This document shows, piece after piece, positions 1-4,531 of a DNA stretch of 14,687 bases. This DNA comes from PZPK01 sp047628385. GTDB lineage: Bacteria > Pseudomonadota > Gammaproteobacteria > Pseudomonadales > Oleiphilaceae. The DNA lies in the NCBI GenBank assembly GCA_047628385.1, contig JBLHVH010000069.1, positions 1 through 14,687 on the forward strand, read 5' to 3'. Under the pieces are notes generated by a model. The model was not told the DNA's origin and searched no databases. It worked only from the letters and a program-made list of their open reading frames with translations. Positions within the stretch are counted from its first letter, which is position 1. Every line of letters starts with the position of its first letter. The position numbers were made by a program, and so were the translations under genes.

Positions 1-97
1 CCGATACGTTTGAGGTGAGAGGATCCCCACCACCAGAACTACCACCACAAGCTACAAAAAAGAAAGGTAAAAAGGTAATTAAAATAGTTCGATTCAT
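1..97 (-). CDS. Putative lipoprotein, N-terminal part only (cassette 1)
   Basis: This is the first 32 codons of a minus-strand gene that runs off the left edge. It starts at ATG 97-95 and has a good ribosome binding site (GGGAG, 4 nt upstream). The N-terminus is MNRT, then a hydrophobic stretch ending in FVAC, then a Gly/Ser-rich linker (GGSSGGG). That is the layout of a lipoprotein signal peptide with a lipobox (cleavage before Cys17) and a flexible tether, although Phe at -3 is not the preferred residue. The mature protein would be anchored in a membrane facing the periplasm. It lies just left of attC1, so it is the gene of the left-truncated cassette and is inverted relative to the attC direction. 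Function unknown. Confidence 0.6.
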   Translation of the reverse strand, partial: MNRTILITFLPFFFVACGGSSGGGDPLTSNVS

Positions 98-117
98 ATT
101 ACTCCCATAATATTGAC

Positions 118-223
118 ATTTAACGCCTCAAACACCGGTTTGGTGAAGTTGGCGGTTTTTTTGCGGTTTTTTGCAAAAAAAAAGACAGCTTTACCAAATC
201 CGAGTGATTTGACTTGTTAGCAC
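118..223 (+). other. attC1 integron recombination site
   Basis: The R'' box is ATTTAAC (118-124) and the R' box is GTTAGCAC (216-223), with recombination expected after G216. Between them are imperfectly complementary arms (for example TTTGGT near 141 against ACCAAA near 193) and a tip formed by a T-run, GC and an A-run. The length is 106 bp, almost the same as the three other complete sites. R' departs from the GTTRRRY consensus (GTTAGCA), but it is exactly complementary to the R'' of attC2, as expected for the two ends of one cassette. Confidence 0.85.
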
Positions 224-741
224 TTTTATTCTTCATATTCTGGATATTGCTCTGGGTTTACACCAGTTGATTTAACAACTCTCGGGTATTTTACTTGACT
301 ATCTTCTGCAACACGTTTTCTTGATTTTTTGATCTGAAAAAGCCAATTATCTCCGTAGTCGAATAGGTAATAAAGCTTAAACCCAGTCATAGGATATATT
401 TCATTCAGCTTCGTATCTTCAAAAATGGCGCCGGATTTATTTCTCCTATTTTTACCGATATAAAACTCATACAAGTGATCATTATCAAAAGCCACAATTT
501 CTTGAATACAATCATGCAATTGCCCAAGGGTAAAGTTTTCTTTAACTTCAACTACCCGAACCCAAGGTTCGTCTTCTGAATCAAAAGGAAAAGATATTTC
601 TAGTGTGAAAATTTCCACGACTTCCTCTCTCTATTGGCTGAGTGTGCTAACGCCGCTAACAATGGCGGCGTAATTTGGCGGGGCTTTTTGCGTTTCTTTG
701 CAAAAACCGCGACACATTACGGCGTCCATTGCTTAGCCTGG
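217..741 (+). mobile_element. Integron gene cassette 2 (pRiA4b ORF-3-like)
   Basis: The cassette begins with TTAGCAC after the attC1 crossover and ends at the G of the attC2 R' box (525 bp). Its first bases TTAGCAC are the exact complement of its own attC R'' (GTGCTAA), which confirms the boundaries. It holds one ORF, inverted relative to the attC, with no recognisable promoter between the gene start and attC2. Confidence 0.8.
226..618 (-). CDS. pRiA4b ORF-3-like family protein
   Basis: A 130-aa protein that resembles the plasmid pRiA4b ORF-3-like family (often annotated as IS1096 passenger TnpR-like). What points there is an N-terminal beta-strand segment (IFTLEISF), the segment LGQLHDCIQEIVAFD (31-45) followed by LYEFYIG, and the family hallmark FDYGDNWLF (86-94). 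A YPRV...NPEQYPEY tail follows. The biochemical role of this family is not established. The start is GTG (618-616), chosen because AGAGGA lies 5-8 nt upstream; there is no competing ATG. It occupies a cassette whole and reads against the attC direction, so transcription from an integron Pc promoter would be antisense to it. The family call rests on remembered motifs, not a search. Confidence 0.72.
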   Translation of the reverse strand: MEIFTLEISFPFDSEDEPWVRVVEVKENFTLGQLHDCIQEIVAFDNDHLYEFYIGKNRRNKSGAIFEDTKLNEIYPMTGFKLYYLFDYGDNWLFQIKKSRKRVAEDSQVKYPRVVKSTGVNPEQYPEYEE

Positions 742-749
742 TTACATGC
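644..749 (+). other. attC2 integron recombination site
   Basis: The R'' box is GTGCTAAC (644-651) and the R' box is GTTACATGC (741-749), with crossover expected after G741. The length is 106 bp. The arms GCCGCTAAC...GGCGGCGTAAT and ATTACGGCG near 717 can pair. The tip is TTTTTGC, GTTTCTTT, GCAAAAA. R'' matches the start of cassette 2 and R' matches the R'' of attC3, so each cassette carries its own matching pair. Confidence 0.85.
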
Positions 750-1034
750 TTAGTGTAAGTCAGTAAAGACTTCTGGGTGTTGCTCTGCAATTCGTAATAA
801 AGCTATTGCAGGCCCTTGAGGATTTCTACGTCCTTGCTCCCAATCTTGTAAGGTGCGCATACTTACACCCAACAACCCTGCAAATGCAGATTGTGACAAA
901 TTTAATTTAGAACGAATTATTTTAGGTTCTGAGGGCTCTGATAATTCAGTTGTTTTAAGCTGTACTTTACCTTGCTTAAAATTACTGATTTCATTAAGCC
1001 CCTCTAGGATCTCTAGACCAATATCACGATTCAT
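750..1034 (-). CDS. higA: HigA-family antitoxin (HTH, Xre-like)
   Basis: A 94-aa antitoxin of the HigA-2/Xre-like type. It would bind and neutralise the upstream toxin and repress the operon by DNA binding. The C-terminal half is a helix-turn-helix domain (about residues 37-85) with the recognisable stretches LSQSAFAGLLGVS (46-58) and TLQDWEQGRRNP (61-72). The N-terminal segment (1-36) would be the toxin-contacting part. The start is ATG 1034-1032 with GGAGG 9 nt upstream; an in-frame TTG at 1040 is only 3 nt from the ribosome site and less likely. It overlaps the toxin 3' end by 11 nt, so the two are translationally coupled. The order toxin then antitoxin is typical of HigBA. The probable operator is the dyad at 1351-1361. 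Confidence 0.88.
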   Translation of the reverse strand: MNRDIGLEILEGLNEISNFKQGKVQLKTTELSEPSEPKIIRSKLNLSQSAFAGLLGVSMRTLQDWEQGRRNPQGPAIALLRIAEQHPEVFTDLH

Positions 1035-1338
1035 GGTCAATTGCCTCCGCTATTTGTTTTAATACTTTACCTGCAATTGTGGCTCTCTCTGATTTACTAT
1101 ACATCGTTAGCATCCAAATTTCGTGTTCAGACTTTTTCCAATAATAAATCGCACGAACACCGCCACTTTTACCCCTACCAGATGGAGCCCAACGAACTTT
1201 TCGTACACCGCCAGAGCCCCTAACGATATCACCTGCGTCAGGTTTTTGAAGCAGGTAAGACTGTAAACCGCGATAGTCATCATCAGATAAGTAATTTGGT
1301 AACAACTTGGTGAACATACTTGTTTCTATAAATATCAT
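1024..1338 (-). CDS. higB: HigB/RelE-family toxin
   Basis: A 104-aa toxin of the RelE/HigB superfamily, close in layout to V. cholerae HigB-2: FIETSMF (3-9), YLSDDDYRGLQ (16-26), then GDIVRGSGGVRKVRW (37-50) and the basic stretch SGRGKSGGVRAIYYW (53-67). These toxins cleave mRNA on the ribosome. The basic residues and the IYYW strand form the usual active-site surface, and C-terminal MLTMYSKSE (76-84) is also family-typical. The start is ATG 1338-1336; an upstream in-frame start at 1356 is a TTG that falls on the promoter. There is no Shine-Dalgarno sequence, and the -10 box ends 6 nt before the ATG, so the mRNA is probably leaderless. It is a cassette gene, inverted relative to the attC. Confidence 0.88.
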   Translation of the reverse strand: MIFIETSMFTKLLPNYLSDDDYRGLQSYLLQKPDAGDIVRGSGGVRKVRWAPSGRGKSGGVRAIYYWKKSEHEIWMLTMYSKSERATIAGKVLKQIAEAIDHES

Positions 1339-1344
1339 ACAACA

Positions 1345-1372
1345 AGTATACGGCAATGCCGGATTAAATCAA
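1345..1372 (-). promoter_or_regulatory. Promoter of higBA with operator dyad in the spacer
   Basis: On the minus strand TTGATT (1372-1367) and TATACT (1350-1345) are separated by 16 bp, a strong sigma-70 type pair. The spacer contains the perfect inverted repeat CGGCA-T-TGCCG (1361-1351), a natural binding site for the HigA helix-turn-helix dimer, which would block RNA polymerase directly. Transcription would start about 6-7 nt after the -10 box, on or next to the toxin ATG. The promoter lies 11 nt inside attC3, so it travels with the cassette. Confidence 0.65.
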
Positions 1373-1382
1373 TATGGGAATA

Positions 1383-1489
1383 GCATGTAACGCCAAGCTA
1401 AACGGCAAAAGTTGTTGGCAGTTTTTTTGCGTGTTTTTGCAAAAAAGGTGACAGCACCTTTTGTCCGATTTGAGCGTCTTGTTAAATGC
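1383..1489 (+). other. attC3 integron recombination site
   Basis: The R'' box is GCATGTAAC (1383-1391) and the R' box is GTTAAATGC (1481-1489), with crossover after G1481. The length is 107 bp. The tip hairpin is TTTTTTTGC, GTGTTTTT, GCAAAAAA. The right arm TTTGTCCGATTTGAGCG resembles that of attC4 (GGAATCCGATTTGAACG). Confidence 0.87.
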
Positions 1490-1507
1490 ATTTTATTTAA
1501 GTACCAT
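1479..1507 (+). promoter_or_regulatory. Possible ccdAB promoter spanning the cassette junction
   Basis: TTGTTA (1479-1484) and TACCAT (1502-1507) are spaced 17 bp apart, each matching 4 of 6 consensus bases. The -35 box would straddle the crossover point (1481/1482) and so be completed by whichever cassette lies upstream. Downstream, GTGCG (1513-1517) and CGCAC (1529-1533) form an inverted repeat with an 11-nt gap that could be the CcdA operator. This is a pattern reading only; other weak promoters in this AT-rich stretch are possible. Confidence 0.3.
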
Positions 1508-1556
1508 TGTCAGTGCGCATAAACAATACGCACATCAAACAAAACGAGATTTTCTT

Positions 1557-1802
1557 ATGCAACAGACATTTGACGAAAGTGCACCTAAAAAAGCTACAAA
1601 TCTTAGTTTAAACAGCGACTTATTAAATAAAGCCCGCAGTCTAAAAATAAACCTATCTTCTACTCTTGAACAAGCCTTAATTGTACAAGTAAAAAACGCA
1701 CAAAGAGAAGCTTGGATTAGTGAAAATAGAGAAGCAATTAATGCTTTGAATGAGCTGAGCGAACAAAATGGTCTATTTTCAGATTCATTTAGGGAGTTTT
1801 AA
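1557..1802 (+). CDS. ccdA: CcdA antitoxin
   Basis: An 81-aa antitoxin. The N-terminal part (about 11-45: KKATNLSLNSDLLNKARSLK, then INLSSTLEQAL) fits a ribbon-helix-helix DNA-binding domain. The C-terminal part, with REAWISENREAINALNE (50-66) and a GLFSDSFREF tail (72-81), matches the CcdB-wrapping region of CcdA (E. coli CcdA also has a W...EN...I...N pattern and an FAD..R.F-like end). It neutralises CcdB and helps autorepress the operon. The start is ATG 1557; the longer open frame upstream begins at a TTG inside attC3. The ribosome site is weak (GAG 8 nt upstream). Its stop overlaps the ccdB start (TAATG). Confidence 0.9.
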   Translation: MQQTFDESAPKKATNLSLNSDLLNKARSLKINLSSTLEQALIVQVKNAQREAWISENREAINALNELSEQNGLFSDSFREF

Positions 1803-2119
1803 TGAGTCAATTTACGCTATACGAAAATAAAGATAAAAGCTCAAATAAGACATACCCATATTTTGTAGACGTACAAAATTATCTTATGAGTGAGCTTAAT
1901 TCACGATTAGTAATACCGCTTTCACCTACAACGAAAGTAAAAGATATAGTAGCTAAAAAACTATGCCCTGTAATTCATGTTGATGGTTCTGATTTCATTT
2001 TGGTAACTAATCAAATGACAACGGTGCCTAAATCAATATTGAAGTCTGAAGTTACTTCTCTCGAAAATTACAGATATCAAATCATTGATGCGATAGATAT
2101 GCTTATTACAGGCATTTAA
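1802..2119 (+). CDS. ccdB: CcdB gyrase-targeting toxin
   Basis: A 105-aa toxin of the CcdB family, which poisons the GyrA subunit of DNA gyrase. Family features are FTLYENKD at the start, YPYFVDVQNYLM (19-30), RLVIPLSP (35-42), CPVIHVDGSDFILVTNQMTTVP (55-76), and the C-terminus DAIDMLITGI. In F-plasmid CcdB the last three residues WGI are needed for gyrase poisoning. Here Trp is replaced by Thr (TGI); as far as I recall, the Vibrio fischeri CcdB has the same ITGI ending and is active, so loss of toxicity cannot be inferred. The start ATG overlaps the ccdA stop. The stop codon (2117-2119) lies inside the attC4 R'' box, leaving no spare sequence. Confidence 0.92.
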   Translation: MSQFTLYENKDKSSNKTYPYFVDVQNYLMSELNSRLVIPLSPTTKVKDIVAKKLCPVIHVDGSDFILVTNQMTTVPKSILKSEVTSLENYRYQIIDAIDMLITGI

Positions 2120-2220
2120 CGCTGCGTTAAACGGTGGAGTAATGTTGGCGACTTTGCTGCGTTTCTTTGCAGCAAAGGTGACAAGATTACGGAATCCGAT
2201 TTGAACGCCTTGTTAAATGC
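2112..2220 (+). other. attC4 integron recombination site
   Basis: The R'' box is GCATTTAAC (2112-2120) and the R' box is GTTAAATGC (2212-2220), with crossover after G2212. The length is 109 bp. The tip is a clear hairpin: CTTTGCTGC, GTTTCTTT, GCAGCAAAG (9-bp stem). The base changes on the two sides of the tip keep pairing compared with the other three sites. Confidence 0.88.
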
Positions 2221-2237
2221 TTTTTCTTGATAATGAC

Positions 2238-2681
2238 TCACGGTAATTTTCTCTTTTTACCCGGTGAATTAGCTTTGATGTGTTTAGGTAACTCGCCGTA
2301 AAATTGGAATGGAACGGAGACTGAAATACATGATATTTTAGCATTTTTACTAGAACCCTCGATTTCAAAGGCGATGCCATTGTATTTAAGCGGCTCGTGC
2401 ACCTTATTGTTAATACAGCACTCTCCAAAAGTATCATATACATCTGACAAGCAATCACCCAACCCGACTTTGCCAAGGACTTTCTCTTCAAATGGTGAAA
2501 ACAAACTAAGTTGATCAAGGGTATTATCACTTGAATTAAAAAAGAACCAAATATTTTTAGTTTTGTATACCTTTAGAATATCCCTATCCTCAACCTCAGT
2601 GATCTCAAAAGTAGATAAATCTACATCATCAAAATGAGTTCCCAACTTAAAGGTTTCGGTACCAATACCTGGCTCAATCAT
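2238..2681 (-). CDS. Hypothetical cassette protein, 147 aa
   Basis: I do not recognise a family. The product begins MIEPGIGTETFKLGTHFDDV, a pattern often seen at the start of small soluble proteins with a repeated strand/turn fold, and contains WFFFNSS (44-50) and GKVGLGDCLSDVYDTFGE (70-87). It ends in a strongly basic tail (PGKKRKLP). There is no signal peptide or membrane segment, so it is probably cytoplasmic. Start ATG 2681-2679 has only a weak ribosome site (AAGAG). It is inverted relative to the attC and lies in the last, interrupted cassette. Any promoter once provided by the attC5 right half or the next cassette has been replaced by the insertion sequence. Confidence 0.65.
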   Translation of the reverse strand: MIEPGIGTETFKLGTHFDDVDLSTFEITEVEDRDILKVYKTKNIWFFFNSSDNTLDQLSLFSPFEEKVLGKVGLGDCLSDVYDTFGECCINNKVHEPLKYNGIAFEIEGSSKNAKISCISVSVPFQFYGELPKHIKANSPGKKRKLP

Positions 2682-2694
2682 ATGACACTCTTAT

Positions 2695-2716
2695 GCATTT
2701 AACGCCCAGATCAGAT
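2695..2716 (+). other. attC5 remnant (R'' side only)
   Basis: The R'' box GCATTTAAC (2695-2703) is followed by GCCCAGATCAGAT and then the IS left end. The R' side and the hairpin tip are missing. R'' is complementary to the start of cassette 5 (TTAAATGC at 2213), which confirms its identity. Confidence 0.75.
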
Positions 2717-2778
2717 TGTTGTGGTTGAATTAACAGGACACTTTAATAGTGGAATATAATCCTATTATTGAGGTGAAT

Positions 2779-3066
2779 ATGACTAAACGAATAAATAAGC
2801 ATTATCCAGAAGAGTTTAAGAAAGAAGCTGTTGCTTTAGTGCTTGAACAAAATTATACCGTTGTAGAGGCCGCAGCGTCATTAGGCGTCACTGACAAAAT
2901 CTTATATAACTGGGTTACGAAACACAAGAATCAGGCTTTAGGCGAAACTTTATCAGTTGATGAACGTGCAGAATTAATTCAGCTCAGAAAGGACAATAAG
3001 CGCTTACAAATGGAGCGCGAAATACTAAAAAAGGCCAGCGCCTTCTTTGCGAAAGAAATGAAGTAA
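2779..3066 (+). CDS. IS3-family transposase OrfA
   Basis: A 95-aa OrfA. It has a helix-turn-helix of the transposase_8 type (about residues 8-45: PEEFKKEAVALVLE, then VVEAAASLGVTDKILYNW) and a leucine-zipper-like coiled coil (ELIQLRKDNKRLQMEREILKKA) used for multimerisation and inverted-repeat binding. The start is ATG 2779, with GAGG 5 nt upstream; a GTG at 2749 is in frame but lacks such a site and lies near the inverted repeat. A slippery heptamer A AAA AAG lies at 3027-3033, near the 3' end. Confidence 0.88.
   Translation: MTKRINKHYPEEFKKEAVALVLEQNYTVVEAAASLGVTDKILYNWVTKHKNQALGETLSVDERAELIQLRKDNKRLQMEREILKKASAFFAKEMK
3027..3033 (+). promoter_or_regulatory. Programmed -1 frameshift site (A AAA AAG)
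   Basis: This heptamer is read CTA-AAA-AAG in the OrfA frame. A -1 slip enters the OrfB frame, which stays open from 3033 through the OrfB ATG at 3126 (GQRLLCERNEV onward). It would produce the OrfAB fusion transposase, the active form in IS3-family elements. Confidence 0.8.
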
Positions 3067-3125
3067 AATATTCATTTATCAGTAAGCTTGATACAAAGTA
3101 CACCGTATCAATAGCATGCCAAGCC

Positions 3126-3935
3126 ATGCAGGTTAGTTCATCTGCTTATTATGTTTGGTTAAAAAAGCCAGGTGTGTTAATTAGCGCTGAAACACTGCAT
3201 TTGTATCGACGGGCTAAAGCGCTGTTTCAAGCAAGTCGAAACAGCTTAGGCAGCCGTGAGCTTGTTAAGGTACTGCGCAAAGAAGGCTTCAAAGTAACGC
3301 GTTATCGCGTGATTAAATTAATGGAAAAACTGAAGTTAGTCGTGACTCAGCGTATTGCTTATAAAGTCACAACGAAACGAAAACATAGCGATAGTGTTGC
3401 AGACAACCTGCTAAACATGAACTTTAACCCTGTTGGGCCAAATCAAGTATGGGCTGGCGATGTAAGTTACTTAAAAACAGGTGAAGGCTGGCTTTATCTG
3501 GCGATTGTGATGGATTTATATTCTCGCCGTATTATTGGTTGGCATATATCTAAGCGCATGACACGTAATCTAGTAGAGAAAGCGCTAACAAAAGCGCACC
3601 ATTTACGAAAACCATCAAAGGGCGTGGTATTTCACAGTGATCGTGGCTCACAATATACAAGCAAAGGTTTTAGACGATTATTAAGGACGTTAAACTGTCG
3701 ATCAAGTATGGGAGATGTTGGAGCGTGTTGGGATAACGCTGTTGTTGAGCGTTTTTTCGGTAGTTTAAAGCATGATTGGTTGCTTAAAGTACCACAGCCT
3801 AGCCGTGCCCATATGCAAGAAGACGTAATGATGTACATGAAATATTATAATGTTGAGCGACTGCATTCAGCCAACGCTGACCAGTCCCCAATTGAGTTTG
3901 AAAATTCCTTTAGAAAAGTGTCCGGTTGGACTTGA
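3126..3935 (+). CDS. IS3-family transposase OrfB (DDE integrase core)
   Basis: A 269-aa OrfB, or the C-terminal part of the OrfAB fusion made by the -1 slip at 3027-3033. The rve-type catalytic core shows all three acidic residues: D in NQVWAGDVSYL, D in FHSDRGSQY, and E in DNAVVERFFGSLK. An HTH_21-like segment (about 20-70) precedes it, and the C-terminal YNVERLHSANADQSPIEFE motif is standard. All key residues are present and there is no internal stop, so the transposase looks intact. The stop codon lies inside the right inverted repeat. A stand-alone start at ATG 3126 has no clear ribosome site. Confidence 0.9.
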   Translation: MQVSSSAYYVWLKKPGVLISAETLHLYRRAKALFQASRNSLGSRELVKVLRKEGFKVTRYRVIKLMEKLKLVVTQRIAYKVTTKRKHSDSVADNLLNMNFNPVGPNQVWAGDVSYLKTGEGWLYLAIVMDLYSRRIIGWHISKRMTRNLVEKALTKAHHLRKPSKGVVFHSDRGSQYTSKGFRRLLRTLNCRSSMGDVGACWDNAVVERFFGSLKHDWLLKVPQPSRAHMQEDVMMYMKYYNVERLHSANADQSPIEFENSFRKVSGWT

Positions 3936-4033
3936 CCAGAACAATTACTTGAGGTTAAATTTTCGCGGCAGAAAGTTAAATTCAAAATATCAGAGTTTTT
4001 CAACCATATCCTCTTAAAATAATTGGATTTTAG

Positions 4034-4446
4034 TGCACCCGAAAGGTATCGCTTTCGAGGGTGGCTGGCATTATTATCGACAGCCAAACTGGCCTGATTT
4101 TTTCTACTTATTCAGTACCCCAAAGCGTCTTCTTTGCAGACACTCAAACCTCCGAATATCTTCAAAATCCTAACATTGATGAAAAAGTGCAAGTGTCTTT
4201 TTTAGTGGAAGTTGCGATTTTATGGTCGCAATACCAGTAATAATCTCGATGTTATGGTGCGTCTTTCTGAAATTAATATTCCCGTTCAAAGTTTTGTTTG
4301 CGAGAAAGATCAAATGACGCCGTTAAAGTACCCTTCGTTATCTAAAAGATAGCTTGCCACAAGTCGAATTAGTAGTGATCAAAGATGGCACCCAAATGGT
4401 ATTTTCTCACCAGTACCTAAAGAGTCAGAACCAACAAGATAAGTAA
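4034..4446 (+). pseudogene. Frameshifted remnant of an unrecognised gene
   Basis: Three consecutive open stretches in different frames read as one protein with two frameshifts. The first (frame of 4034, to TAA 4238) contains IIIDSQTGLIFSTYSVP, the second (about 4215 to TAG 4350) contains RFYGRNTSNNLDVMVRLSEI, and the third (about 4348 to TAA 4444) contains LPQVELVVIKDGTQMVFSHQ. The pieces join with almost no gap, together about 137 residues, ending in a natural-looking C-terminus. The 5' end is missing: a stop at 4031 and the IS right end lie just upstream, so the IS or an associated deletion probably removed it. I recognise no family. Confidence 0.5.
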
Positions 4447-4473
4447 CTAGAATAAAGAGCTAGAATAAATGTG

Positions 4474-4491
4474 CCCGTTTATGAAAACGGG
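4474..4491. terminator. Hairpin after the ABC operon, possible terminator
   Basis: CCCGTTT, loop ATGA, AAACGGG forms a perfect 7-bp stem about 40 nt beyond the 3' end of the minus-strand GldG-like gene and just past the plus-strand pseudogene. There is no clean T-run on either side (minus strand continues CACATTTATTC), so termination is possible but unproven. Confidence 0.35.
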
Positions 4492-4531
4492 AAATAGCCT
4501 GTAATTTCACCATTACTCCACATTTAACTAT

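Larger units (their letters stand above)
742..1481 (+). mobile_element. Integron gene cassette 3 (higBA toxin-antitoxin)
   Basis: The cassette runs from TTACATGC (after G741) to G1481 of attC3 (740 bp). Its start TTACATGC is complementary to its own R'' GCATGTAA. It carries a two-gene toxin-antitoxin operon inverted relative to the attC, with its own promoter next to attC3. The antitoxin stop codon (750-752) lies only 9 nt from the cassette edge, so the cassette is packed almost completely. Confidence 0.85.
1482..2212 (+). mobile_element. Integron gene cassette 4 (ccdAB toxin-antitoxin)
   Basis: The cassette runs from TTAAATGC (after G1481) to G2212 of attC4 (731 bp). Its start is complementary to its own R'' GCATTTAA. 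It is the only cassette here with genes in the attC direction, so it could be read from an upstream integron promoter as well as its own. Confidence 0.85.
2213..2716 (+). mobile_element. Integron gene cassette 5, right end lost to IS
   Basis: The cassette starts with TTAAATGC after G2212. Its own R'' (GCATTTAAC, 2695-2703) and 13 bp of the attC left arm are present, then the insertion sequence begins at 2717. No matching right arm is found after the IS, so this cassette can probably no longer be excised at its 3' end. Confidence 0.75.
2717..3943 (+). mobile_element. IS3-family insertion sequence
   Basis: A complete element of about 1227 bp with two overlapping-frame transposase ORFs. The ends are imperfect inverted repeats: TGTTGTGG...AGGACACTTT on the left, and on the right (reverse complement) TGTTCTGG...CCGGACACTTT, both about 28-30 bp with one length difference. 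They open with TG and close with CA, as in IS3-family elements. No target duplication is visible: GAT precedes the left end and ATT follows the right end. It interrupts an attC whose other half is absent on the right, so the insertion was accompanied or followed by a deletion or rearrangement. Confidence 0.85.

Noticed and set aside
1461..1556. N-terminal extension of CcdA from the TTG at 1461
   Set aside because: It would be translated from attC3 itself; ATG 1557 gives the normal CcdA length and N-terminus.
118..2220. CRISPR-like array from the regularly repeated motifs
   Set aside because: Repeats are about 106 bp, spaced by whole genes, and have integron R''/R' boxes; they do not have CRISPR repeat or spacer sizes.
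3954..3960. GTTAAAT just right of the IS as the missing R' box of attC5
   Set aside because: The preceding bases do not complement the attC5 left arm (GCCCAGATCAGA) and no tip hairpin is present; GTTAAAT recurs by chance at about 3978 in the same AT-rich stretch.
3845..4087. Minus-strand 80-aa open frame overlapping the IS right end
   Set aside because: It runs antisense through transposase OrfB and the IS end, has no ribosome site and no family features; an overlap artefact.
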